A stretch of DNA of 39,483 nucleotides from an uncultured Mycoplasmatota bacterium (GTDB lineage Bacteria > Bacillota_I > Bacilli_A > RF39 > UBA660), in contig UROI01000011.1 in assembly GCA_900549325.1 (NCBI GenBank), positions 1-39,483 on the forward strand, read 5' to 3'. Shown here one piece after another: positions 32,661-39,483 of this stretch (position 1 is the first letter of the stretch; each line of letters opens with the position of its first letter). The notes beneath the pieces were generated by a model. The model searched no databases and had not been told where the DNA came from. It was given only the letters and a program-made list of their open reading frames with translations. A program made the translations under genes and the position numbers.

Positions 32661-33599
32661 ATGACAGTAGTATCTATGAGCTATTTGTTAGAAGCAGGAG
32701 TTCACTTTGGTCACCAAACTAAAAGATGGAATCCTAAAATGAAAGAGTATATATTTAACTCTAGAGATGATATTTATATCATTGACTTACAAAAGACAGT
32801 AGAAAAAATGGAAGAAGCTTATGTTGCTTTAAATAAGATTGCTGCTGATGGTGGAAAAGTACTTTATGTTGGTACTAAGAAACAAGCACAAGAAGTATGT
32901 AAAGAAGAAGCTGAAAGAAGTAATATGTACTATGTTACTGAAAGATGGTTAGGAGGAACTTTAACTAATTTCAAAACTATTAGAAGAAGAATTAATCGTC
33001 TTGAAGAAATCGAAAAGATGGAAAAAGATGGTACATTTGAAAAACTTCCTAAGAAAGAAGTAGTAGGACTTAAGAAGGAATATGAAAAGTTAAATAAGAA
33101 CTTAGGTGGTATTAGAGAAATGACTAAGTTACCTGAAGCTGTTATTATTGTTGATTCTACTAAAGAATATAATGCAATAAGAGAAGCTAGAAAACTTGGT
33201 ATACCAGTATTTGGTCTTATTGATACTAATTGTGATCCTGATGATGTTGACTATGTATTACCTGCTAACGATGATGCTGTTAGAAGCATTAAGGTTGTAC
33301 TTGGTGCTTTAACTAATGCTATTATTGAAGCTAATGGTGGTACAATTGTTGATTATGTAAGTGAAGATGATAAAAAAGTTTCTAAAGAAAAAAATACAAA
33401 TAAGAAAGACAAAAGAGAAGCAAAAGAAACTGAAGAAGTAAAAGATACAAAGCCAGTTAAAGAAGAAGTCAAAAGTGAAAAGCCAGAATTAGACTTAAAT
33501 ATTTTAACTGTTACAGAACTTAGAGACCTTGCTAAGAAAAAAGAAGTTAAAGGCTATTCTAAGATGAAAAAAGAAGAATTAATTGAAAATTTAAAATAA
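32661..33599 (+). CDS. rpsB: Ribosomal protein S2 with C-terminal Rho_N-like extension
   Basis: 312 aa from ATG 32661 (MTVVSMSYLLEAGVHFGHQT matches the normal S2 start; the upstream in-frame ATG at 32652 is too close to AAAGGAG). Residues ~1-233 are a standard S2 (RWNPKMKEYIFNSRDDIYII, TERWLGGTLTNFKTI, GIPVFGLIDTNCDPD, DDAVRSIKVVLGALTNAI). A Lys/Glu-rich linker follows (about 234-276), and the last ~36 residues (LTVTELRDLAKKKEVKGYSK then MKKEELIENLK) match the Rho N-terminal/SAP-like helical motif that binds nucleic acid. Bacterial S2 usually stops near residue 235-260. tsf follows after 11 bases. Confidence 0.95.
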   Translation: MTVVSMSYLLEAGVHFGHQTKRWNPKMKEYIFNSRDDIYIIDLQKTVEKMEEAYVALNKIAADGGKVLYVGTKKQAQEVCKEEAERSNMYYVTERWLGGTLTNFKTIRRRINRLEEIEKMEKDGTFEKLPKKEVVGLKKEYEKLNKNLGGIREMTKLPEAVIIVDSTKEYNAIREARKLGIPVFGLIDTNCDPDDVDYVLPANDDAVRSIKVVLGALTNAIIEANGGTIVDYVSEDDKKVSKEKNTNKKDKREAKETEEVKDTKPVKEEVKSEKPELDLNILTVTELRDLAKKKEVKGYSKMKKEELIENLK

Positions 33600-33610
33600 G
33601 GAGGAATACT

Positions 33611-34483
33611 ATGATTACTGCAAATATGGTAAAAGAGCTTAGAGAACAAACTGGAGCAGGTATGCTTGATTGTAAGAAGGCTCTTACTGAAACAAATGGT
33701 AATATGGAAGAAGCTGTTACTTGGCTTAGAGAAAAAGGTATCAGTAAAGCTGCTAAAAAACAAACTAGAATAGCTGCTGAAGGACTTGCTCTTGCTAAAG
33801 TTGAAGGTAATAAAGCTGTTATAGTAGAAGTTAACTCTGAAACTGACTTCGTTGCTAAGAATCCAGAATTTACTGGTTTAGTTAATGATATTGCTACTGC
33901 TATTTTAGGTAGTAATGTTAGTACAGTAGAAGAGGCTAATAAATTAGAAGTTAATGGTACTTCTATTGAGAATATGATAGTAGATAAAACTGCTACTATT
34001 GGTGAAAAAATATCTTTTAGAAGATTTGAATTAGTTGAAAAGCAAGATAATCAAGTATTTGGTACTTATTCTCATATGGGTGGTAAAATAGTAACACTTG
34101 CTGTACTTGAAGGATCTGATGCTGAAGTTGCTAAAGATGTAGCTATGCAAATTGCCGCTATGAGACCACTATATTTAGATAAAGATTCTGTTCCTAGTGA
34201 AAGAGTAGAGAAAGAAAGAGCTATTCTTACTGAACAAGCTGAAAATGAAGGATTAGATGCTAATAAACTTCCTATGATTGTTAATGGTAGACTTAATAAA
34301 TTCTATGAAGAAGTTTGCTTATTAGATCAAGGTTTTGTTAAAGAAAATAAGATGAAAGTATCTAAATATGTTGAAAGTAAAGGTATGAAAGTATTATCTT
34401 TCGTAAGATATGAAGTTGGCGAAGGTATGGAAAAAAGAGAAGAAAACTTTGCTGATGAAGTAGCTAAACAAATTAATGGTTAA
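33611..34483 (+). CDS. tsf: Elongation factor Ts
   Basis: 290-aa guanine-nucleotide exchange factor for EF-Tu. The N-terminal UBA-like domain (VKELREQTGAGMLDCKKALT, NMEEAVTWLREKGISKA) and the core with TDFVAKN, the EF-Tu contact motif, are clear; MQIAAMRPLYL and CLLDQGFVKE follow in the C-terminal subdomain. SD AGGAGG. It is co-transcribed with rpsB, the universal order, and ends in a GAAA-loop terminator. Confidence 0.97.
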   Translation: MITANMVKELREQTGAGMLDCKKALTETNGNMEEAVTWLREKGISKAAKKQTRIAAEGLALAKVEGNKAVIVEVNSETDFVAKNPEFTGLVNDIATAILGSNVSTVEEANKLEVNGTSIENMIVDKTATIGEKISFRRFELVEKQDNQVFGTYSHMGGKIVTLAVLEGSDAEVAKDVAMQIAAMRPLYLDKDSVPSERVEKERAILTEQAENEGLDANKLPMIVNGRLNKFYEEVCLLDQGFVKENKMKVSKYVESKGMKVLSFVRYEVGEGMEKREENFADEVAKQING

Positions 34484-34509
34484 GAATTCTAGAAATAGAG
34501 TTCTTTTTC
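34482..34509 (+). terminator. Intrinsic terminator of rpsB-tsf
   Basis: A 10-bp stem AAGAATTCTA/TAGAGTTCTT (one wobble) with tetraloop GAAA, then TTT. Confidence 0.88.
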
Positions 34510-34514
34510 TTTGA

Positions 34515-34542
34515 TATAAAAAAATATCTCTTTGCGAGATAT
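34515..34542 (-). terminator. Intrinsic terminator of the DUF5684-like gene
   Basis: On the minus strand, stem ATATCTC/GAGATAT with loop GCAAA followed by seven T. Convergent with the tsf terminator. Confidence 0.85.
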
Positions 34543-34545
34543 CTT

Positions 34546-35118
34546 TTATTGTACTTCTTTTCCACACTTTTCGCAGAATTTAGTTCCTGGTTTAAGTTTG
34601 CAACCACAACCTAGGCAATATTTTTCTGGTTCATTACTTGTAGAAGTTTTAGTATCACTATCACCAATTGGACCATTAGGACTAACTTCGATACTTGAAT
34701 CATAAGTATATTTATCTGAAAATCCTAATATCATAGTGGTTATTGGACCTACAAGAGCACCAGCAACGCCAAAGCCTATAGGTTGTTGTTTCATTTTCTT
34801 TGCTAAATTATAGAAAATGAAGAAGTTAACAGCCATACTTGCTAGATTACAAACATACTCTAAGCCATCAATTTTAGCTATAGTACATATTGTTCCTGAT
34901 ATTGCTATTAAGAAATACCACCAATTTAAACCTGCTATTTGAATTAATACAAATATATTATAAAATGGTATTATTGCTTTCCAACCATCTTCACCAGCCT
35001 TTTTGAATATTTTGGCAAGGGCAATTGCATAAACAACATAGAAGGCAATACAAAATACTACTATGAAAACTAATAAGCCAATTGAAGTAGCTGCTAAAAC
35101 GCCAAATGCATCATCCAT
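34546..35118 (-). CDS. DUF5684-like membrane protein with C-terminal zinc ribbon
   Basis: 190 aa from ATG 35118; the GTG three codons upstream sits only one or two bases from GAGGAG and is unlikely. Four or five membrane segments carry the DUF5684 signature: IFKKAGEDGWKAIIPFYNIF, then IAGLNWWYFLIA and IGFGVAGALVGPITTMILGF. A flexible Ser/Thr-rich linker leads to a zinc ribbon at the C-terminus (YCLGCGCKLKPGTKFCEKCG). Related proteins sometimes carry a signal peptidase domain; none is visible here. It is transcribed alone, divergent from spoVD. Confidence 0.8.
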   Translation of the reverse strand: MDDAFGVLAATSIGLLVFIVVFCIAFYVVYAIALAKIFKKAGEDGWKAIIPFYNIFVLIQIAGLNWWYFLIAISGTICTIAKIDGLEYVCNLASMAVNFFIFYNLAKKMKQQPIGFGVAGALVGPITTMILGFSDKYTYDSSIEVSPNGPIGDSDTKTSTSNEPEKYCLGCGCKLKPGTKFCEKCGKEVQ

Positions 35119-35244
35119 TTTATTCACTCCTCTCTATTAATAATATACCAAATTTTAATAGATATTTCAATAATTATAAAATATATTTTTGATAATTGTA
35201 ATTACATTATTTTATTTGAATATTCTTTAATAGGTGAGACTACT

Positions 35245-37152
35245 ATGTTTGATAAGGGTATACATAAGAGAATTAAGATAGTACTTTTAATAGTTATATT
35301 TATATTTTTACTTGTTATTTGGAAAGTATTTTACATTGAAGTTATTGAATATAAGAAACTTAATACTTTAGCTAGTGGACTATGGAGTAGAAACCTACCT
35401 ATTGAGGCTGATAGAGGTAAAATATATACTGTTGATGGAGAAGTAGTAGCTGGTAATCTTACTACTACTTCGTTAGTATTTATTCCAAATCAAATTAAAG
35501 ATAAAGATTTAGTAGCTACGAAGATAAGTGAAATACTTGAAGTGGATAAAAGTGTCATCGAAGAACATTTATATAAGAAGTCAATGATGGAAAGAGTACA
35601 TCCTGAGGGAAGAAGACTATCTTATGATATTGCGGATAAGATTGCGGAACTTAACTTCGAGGGAGTATATTTACTTAAGGAATCTAAGAGGTATTATCCT
35701 CATGATGAGATGCTTTCACATGTACTTGGTTATGTTGGTATTGATAATCAAGGTCTTAGCGGGCTTGAACTTGAGTATGATAAAATACTTACTGGGGAGT
35801 ATGGTTCTATTCAGTATTTTTCTGATGCAAAAGGGAATAATTTAGATAGAAATTCGGTATATGTGGAACCAGAGGATGGTCTTGATATATATTTGACTGT
35901 TAATTATAAGATTCAATCCTCTATTGAGAGAGAACTTAATAATATTGTAACTAAATATAATCCAGAAGGTGCTTGGGCTTTGGCAATGGATCCTAATACT
36001 GGTGAGATACTTGGAATGAGTTCAAGACCTAATTTTAATCCTAATAAATATCAGGATTATAGTGTGGAAACGATTAATAGAAATATGGCTATATGGGCTA
36101 GTTATGAACCTGGTAGTACATTTAAAATATTGACACTTAGTGCGGCGGTTAATGAAGGAAAGGTTGATTTGGTTAAGGATACATTCTTTGATGGTGGTTC
36201 TGTTAATGTGGATGGGGCAAGAATTAAGTGTTGGAAACATGGGGGACATGGGTCTCAGACTTTCCTAGAAGTTGTTCAAAATTCTTGCAACCCAGGGTTT
36301 GTTGAACTTGGTAATAGACTTGGTAAAGAAAAACTATTTGATTATATTTATAAATTTGGATATGGTAAGAAAACGGGTATTGATTTAAATGGAGAGAGTA
36401 CTGGTATCTTATTTAATTTATCTAAAGTTGGTCCTGTAGAACTTGCTACGACAGCATTTGGTCAAGGAGTTAGTGTTACTGCTCTTCAGCAAGTTACAGC
36501 GGTATCTGCAGCGATTAATGGTGGTACTTTGTATAAACCATATATAGTTAAAAGAGTAGTGGAACATGAAACTGGACAGATTGTTAATGAGATTAAGCCT
36601 ACTATCGTTAGAGAGAATATTGTTACTAATGATACTAGTAAAAAGGTAAGAATGACTTTGGAATCAGTAGTTTCTTTGGGTACTGGTCGTAATGCTTATA
36701 TAGATGGTTATAGGGTAGGAGGTAAAACTGGTACTGCGCAAAAGGTTAATAATGGTGTATATATGTCGGGTAATTATATAGTTTCTTTTATTGGTTTTTT
36801 ACCCGCAAATGATCCTAAAATAGTGGTATATCTAGCTATTGATAATCCCAAAGGGGTTACGCAGTATGGTGGTACAGTTAGTGCTCCTATTGTTAAGAAT
36901 ATTATGGAGGATGCAATAGTGGCTTTAAATATCGAAAAGCAGGATGGTGGTACTGAAAAGAAATATCAATGGTATGATAAAAAATACTATGATGTAGAAA
37001 ATGTTATAGGATTATCTAAGAAAGAGGCTACTTCTAAACTTAAAAATTTTGTAATAGAATATAGTGGTAGTGGGGATAATGTTATTAATCAGTCTCCGGA
37101 GGGTGGTACTAGATTAATAGAGGGTTCTAGTATTAGGTTATATTTGGGATAA
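35245..37152 (+). CDS. spoVD: PBP2/SpoVD-type peptidoglycan transpeptidase with PASTA domain
   Basis: 635-aa class B penicillin-binding protein. One N-terminal membrane anchor (IVLLIVIFIFLLVIWKVFYI), a dimerisation domain (ADRGKIYTVDGEVVA), and the transpeptidase domain with STFK (Ser291), SCN (347-349) and KTGT (494-497). A single C-terminal PASTA domain (VENVIGLSKKEATSKL...NQSPEGGTRL) is retained, as in SpoVD and PbpB. SpoVD cross-links spore cortex and PbpB acts in division; sequence alone does not choose, but the position two genes before mraY and the presence of spore genes favour either equally. SD AGGTGAG. Confidence 0.85.
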   Translation: MFDKGIHKRIKIVLLIVIFIFLLVIWKVFYIEVIEYKKLNTLASGLWSRNLPIEADRGKIYTVDGEVVAGNLTTTSLVFIPNQIKDKDLVATKISEILEVDKSVIEEHLYKKSMMERVHPEGRRLSYDIADKIAELNFEGVYLLKESKRYYPHDEMLSHVLGYVGIDNQGLSGLELEYDKILTGEYGSIQYFSDAKGNNLDRNSVYVEPEDGLDIYLTVNYKIQSSIERELNNIVTKYNPEGAWALAMDPNTGEILGMSSRPNFNPNKYQDYSVETINRNMAIWASYEPGSTFKILTLSAAVNEGKVDLVKDTFFDGGSVNVDGARIKCWKHGGHGSQTFLEVVQNSCNPGFVELGNRLGKEKLFDYIYKFGYGKKTGIDLNGESTGILFNLSKVGPVELATTAFGQGVSVTALQQVTAVSAAINGGTLYKPYIVKRVVEHETGQIVNEIKPTIVRENIVTNDTSKKVRMTLESVVSLGTGRNAYIDGYRVGGKTGTAQKVNNGVYMSGNYIVSFIGFLPANDPKIVVYLAIDNPKGVTQYGGTVSAPIVKNIMEDAIVALNIEKQDGGTEKKYQWYDKKYYDVENVIGLSKKEATSKLKNFVIEYSGSGDNVINQSPEGGTRLIEGSSIRLYLG

Positions 37153-37153
37153 T

Positions 37154-37182
37154 TTGCATTTTGAAGTTAATTATGATATAAT
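37154..37182 (+). promoter_or_regulatory. Promoter of the kinase-like gene
   Basis: TTGCAT (37154-37159), a 17-base spacer, TATAAT (37177-37182) preceded by TGA: an excellent extended -10 promoter starting right at the spoVD stop codon. It matches the layout at 5340-5368. Confidence 0.8.
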
Positions 37183-37205
37183 AAGCCGCAACTAATGGGG
37201 GTATT

Positions 37206-38063
37206 ATGGAAATAATTAATATGACTAGTGATAAGATTAATAACCTAAATAAATTATCTCTTGATTTTTTTAATACTAAGGGTGATTTGTTATTTTTTGA
37301 GTATAATAATATACTTAGATTATTAAAAGGAATGAATAATGTTACACCAAAGGAATATCAAGATCATTTTAAGATAATTAATTTATTAGATAAATATAGA
37401 AAAATATTACCTAGTAATTTTGTTTTACCAGATTTTTTAGTGAGAGTAGATACTACTGTTAAGTATTTTGCCACTACTTATATTAATGGTGATAGTCTTA
37501 AAACTGTACTAAGAGATAGTAGTGTTTCTCTAGAAGACAAGAAAGAATATTTGAAAGATATAGGTACTATTCTTAGAAAGATGGATAGTATTAGAAATAA
37601 TACGGAGTTAAGTAACTTTTTTCTAGCGGATATTCATGAAGATAATTTTATTATTGATAAGAATGGCTTTCTTCATACCATTGATTTAGATGGTAGTAAG
37701 TTTAGTGAGGATAATAATCCAATAGTTAAATATTTAATTCCTGATTCATTAATTACTGGGTGTGCTTCTTCTAAATATAAAGTTAATATGAGTAATCCTT
37801 ATTTTACTTCTTATCTTATAGATAAAAATACGGATATTTACTGCTACTGTATAATGATTTTAAATTATTTATATAATGGCAATATTAGTAATTGTAATAT
37901 GAATGAGTTTTATAATTTTCTTACTAGAATGAGTGATATTGGTATTGATAAAGAATTAATTGGATGTTTTGAAAGATTATTTGATGATAGGGATAATATT
38001 AATCCTTGTGATTATATTGATACTTTAACTACTAGTCAAGTAAAAAAGTTGAGAATAAAATAG
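37206..38063 (+). CDS. Protein kinase/aminoglycoside phosphotransferase-like protein
   Basis: 285 aa with a kinase-like fold signature. The catalytic loop is LADIHEDNFII (Asp142, His144, Asn147) and the metal-binding segment is TIDLDGSKF (Asp160, Asp162), the order found in APH- and CotS-like kinases. The N-lobe is less clear, though FEYNNILRLLKGMNNVTPKE and YFATTYINGDSLKTVL fit the hinge and ATP-binding part; I see no obvious glycine-rich loop. The C-terminus is helical and has several Cys. SD is GGGGG, unusual here. It sits between spoVD and mraY with its own promoter. The substrate (spore, cell-wall or small molecule) is unknown. Confidence 0.7.
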   Translation: MEIINMTSDKINNLNKLSLDFFNTKGDLLFFEYNNILRLLKGMNNVTPKEYQDHFKIINLLDKYRKILPSNFVLPDFLVRVDTTVKYFATTYINGDSLKTVLRDSSVSLEDKKEYLKDIGTILRKMDSIRNNTELSNFFLADIHEDNFIIDKNGFLHTIDLDGSKFSEDNNPIVKYLIPDSLITGCASSKYKVNMSNPYFTSYLIDKNTDIYCYCIMILNYLYNGNISNCNMNEFYNFLTRMSDIGIDKELIGCFERLFDDRDNINPCDYIDTLTTSQVKKLRIK

Positions 38064-38116
38064 TTTACAAATTGATGTAAAGTAATAAAAAGATACTATT
38101 TATTTAAAAATATGTA

Positions 38117-38125
38117 TGGTATAAT
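38117..38125 (+). promoter_or_regulatory. Extended -10 promoter of mraY
   Basis: TGGTATAAT, a TGN-TATAAT extended -10, 29 bases before the mraY ATG. No clear -35. Confidence 0.65.
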
Positions 38126-38154
38126 AGAAGTGATATTAGAAATGGAGTGATAGA

Positions 38155-39147
38155 ATGCTAACTTTAACGAAGTCATTGTTTGCTTTAATGCTTGGTTTTA
38201 TTAGTTCAACAATATTTGGACTTATAGCTATTCCTTTTTTGAAGAAATTAAAAGCAGGACAAAATATTAATATTTATGTTGAGGCTCATAGAAGTAAGGC
38301 TGGTACTCCTACGATGGGGGGACTTATATTTATAATTCCTACTATTGCAATAACATTGTTTTTACTTTTTACGGGAAAGATAGAGTACTCGGTTAACTTA
38401 ATGATTGTACTGTTTGTTTTCTTCTCGTATGCTTTAATAGGGTTCTTAGATGACTTTATTAGTCTTAGAAGAAAATCTAATAAGGGACTTACACAGTTTC
38501 AGAAGTTATTACTTCAACTTATTGTAGCTTTAGTCTTTTATGTATTATTTAGACAATTTACTGCGGGGGATTCTTATCTTAGAATATCTGCTTTAGGTAT
38601 TGATTGGAATCTAGGATGGTTTTATGGAGTATTTATATTATTCTTACTAGTAGGTTCTTCTAATGCTGTTAATTTAACTGATGGATTAGATGGACTTGCT
38701 GGTGGATTATCTGCGATATCATTTTTAGCTTTCGGTCTAATAGCAATGGGTAGCTGGTGGATTGAAGGTAATGCAGATATGGGTATTTTCTGTTTTATCT
38801 TGGTAGGTAGTATTATGGGATTTCTTGTATATAATACTAATCCTGCTAAAGTATTTATGGGAGATACTGGTAGTTTGACTTTAGGAGCTACAATGGCTAC
38901 GATAGCTATTCTTACTTCACATGAATTATCTTTGGTATTAATTGGAGGAGTATTTGTTATTGAGACTTTAACTGTTATTATACAAATAACTTCAGTTGTA
39001 TTACTAAAAAGAAAGGTATTTTTAATGACTCCTATCCATCATCATTTTGAAAGATTGGGATGGAAAGAGAATGATATTGTTAAATTATTCTGGATAGTTG
39101 GATTTATTCTTTGTATGTTAGCTTTAATATATGGAGTATGGTTATAA
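38155..39147 (+). CDS. mraY: Phospho-MurNAc-pentapeptide translocase MraY
   Basis: 330-aa integral membrane enzyme that makes lipid I from UDP-MurNAc-pentapeptide and undecaprenyl phosphate. About ten membrane helices. Family motifs: HRSKAGTPTMGG, GFLDDFISLRRKSNKGL (the catalytic DD pair), NLTDGLDGLAGGLSA, PAKVFMGDTGSLTLG and PIHHHFERLGWKE. SD GGAG. Murein genes that normally flank mraY (murE, murF, murD) are not next to it here. Confidence 0.97.
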   Translation: MLTLTKSLFALMLGFISSTIFGLIAIPFLKKLKAGQNINIYVEAHRSKAGTPTMGGLIFIIPTIAITLFLLFTGKIEYSVNLMIVLFVFFSYALIGFLDDFISLRRKSNKGLTQFQKLLLQLIVALVFYVLFRQFTAGDSYLRISALGIDWNLGWFYGVFILFLLVGSSNAVNLTDGLDGLAGGLSAISFLAFGLIAMGSWWIEGNADMGIFCFILVGSIMGFLVYNTNPAKVFMGDTGSLTLGATMATIAILTSHELSLVLIGGVFVIETLTVIIQITSVVLLKRKVFLMTPIHHHFERLGWKENDIVKLFWIVGFILCMLALIYGVWL

Positions 39148-39148
39148 A

Positions 39149-39180
39149 AAGAGTGTATTTGGATAATACATTCTTTTCTT
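39149..39180 (+). terminator. Intrinsic terminator of mraY
   Basis: An 11-bp stem AAGAGTGTATT/AATACATTCTT (one wobble) with loop TGGAT, then TTTCTT. Confidence 0.9.
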
Positions 39181-39186
39181 TATATT

Positions 39187-39267
39187 CACTTTAATCCTAA
39201 GGTATTAAAGTGTTGTTATTAGCCTAAAGTCTAATAACAATGTATCTACATACCTATTATATATAAG
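39187..39267 (-). repeat. Twin-hairpin intergenic element, copy D
   Basis: Read on the minus strand: A/T box CTTATATATAATAG (39267-39254), identical to that of copy A; hairpin A with 10-bp stem TTGTTATTAG/CTAATAACAA (39213-39222 with 39231-39240) and loop ACTTTAGG; abutting hairpin B with 9-bp stem CACTTTAAT/ATTAAAGTG (39187-39195 with 39204-39212) and loop ACCTTAGG. Similarity to copy A extends past the box (AAATATATAG...). It lies 3' of the mraY terminator in a gene-poor 336-bp end stretch. Confidence 0.75.
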
Positions 39268-39409
39268 TCATACCTATATATTTAGTATAAATTGTTCTAT
39301 AAAATACTTGTATAAATATTTAATTTATGATATTATTTTATATGTAAGGTAGATAGATATAATTTATGTGTAAAATCTATAAATTATATAAGGAAAGGAG
39401 GCCCTTCTT

Positions 39410-39466
39410 ATGATTAAAATGGTAAATAGAAACGTTAACTATTTGTTAATTAGGGGGGGGGCTTGA
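39410..39466 (+). CDS. Short ORF, possibly the frameshifted start of a longer gene
   Basis: ATG 39410 follows AAAGGAGG (39394-39401) by eight bases, one of the best ribosome binding sites here. The frame gives MIKMVNRNVNYLLIRGGA and stops at TGA 39464. The stop is reached only because of a run of nine G (39453-39461). With eight G the frame stays open to the window end (reading ...RGGLESLLTL). So this is either a real 18-aa ORF, a sequencing error at the tract, or a gene subject to slippage. TATAAT at 39358-39363 could be its -10. Identity unknown. Confidence 0.4.
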   Translation: MIKMVNRNVNYLLIRGGA

Positions 39467-39483
39467 AAGTCTATTAACTCTTA

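Noticed and set aside
1..39483. Mycoplasma code (TGA as Trp)
   Set aside because: Trp is TGG throughout and TGA ends several secure genes, for example at 23019-23021 and 27170-27172.
1..39483. CRISPR array, tRNA/rRNA genes, insertion sequences, prophage
   Set aside because: No regularly spaced repeats, no cloverleaf or rRNA segments, no transposase, integrase or phage structural genes seen. The HD hydrolase alone is not enough for a prophage call.

Overview
The window looks like a chromosomal segment of an uncultured, very AT-rich, low-GC Gram-positive bacterium, probably a Bacilli lineage near RF39/Erysipelotrichales. This placement rests on base composition, Gram-positive style operons (dnaG-rpoD-trmK, rpsB-tsf, a spoVD/pbpB-type gene near mraY) and spore genes (cotD-like, cotJAB/cotJC, sspI). 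TGG encodes Trp and TGA acts as a stop, so the standard bacterial code is used, not the mycoplasma code. Intergenic regions are short and usually hold a strong intrinsic terminator plus a TATAAT-type promoter, often with a TGN extension. No tRNA, rRNA, CRISPR array, insertion sequence or prophage was seen.

Layout. 1-2.2 kb: 3' part of ffh, a CotD-like coat protein and a DUF4186 protein. 2.3-5.3 kb: a giant surface protein with a thioester domain, five Cna-B/SpaA-like repeats, a VPNTG sorting signal, two membrane segments and a sortase domain in one polypeptide. 5.3-9 kb: a small membrane protein, cdaA-cdaR (c-di-AMP synthesis), an unlisted 32-aa ORF with its own signals, and a DUF308 membrane protein. 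9-12.2 kb: typA, then cotJC and a CotJA-CotJB fusion on the minus strand. 12.3-18.8 kb: a Ytr-like operon of two ABC transporters around a GntR/YtrA regulator, with a perfect palindrome at the predicted transcription start. 18.9-24.2 kb: zinc-ribbon/DUF4352 protein, cvpA, trxA, two TasA/camelysin-like exported proteins, an unknown membrane protein, holA and convergent sspI. 24.3-28.8 kb: hemW, a small putative metal-binding protein, mscS, an HD hydrolase, a polysaccharide deacetylase and a convergent TetR regulator. 28.9-34.5 kb: dnaG-rpoD-trmK and rpsB-tsf; S2 carries a charged tail and a Rho_N-like helix-loop-helix. 34.5-39.5 kb: a DUF5684/zinc-ribbon membrane protein, a SpoVD/PBP2-type transpeptidase, a kinase-like protein, mraY, and a short ORF broken by a G9 tract.

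Two things stand out. First, the adhesin-sortase fusion puts a sortase substrate and a sortase in one chain with a topologically sensible double membrane hairpin. Second, four intergenic copies (8.92, 9.09, 32.40 and 39.19 kb, in both orientations) share a compact element. It is an A/T box followed by two abutting perfect hairpins of 9-10 bp, with conserved AC...GG loop edges but stems that change by compensatory substitution. It matches no RNA or repeat family I can name.

Functionally the window is dominated by envelope biology (c-di-AMP signalling, peptidoglycan synthesis, cell-wall stress ABC transport, surface display), spore coat/core proteins and core information processing.
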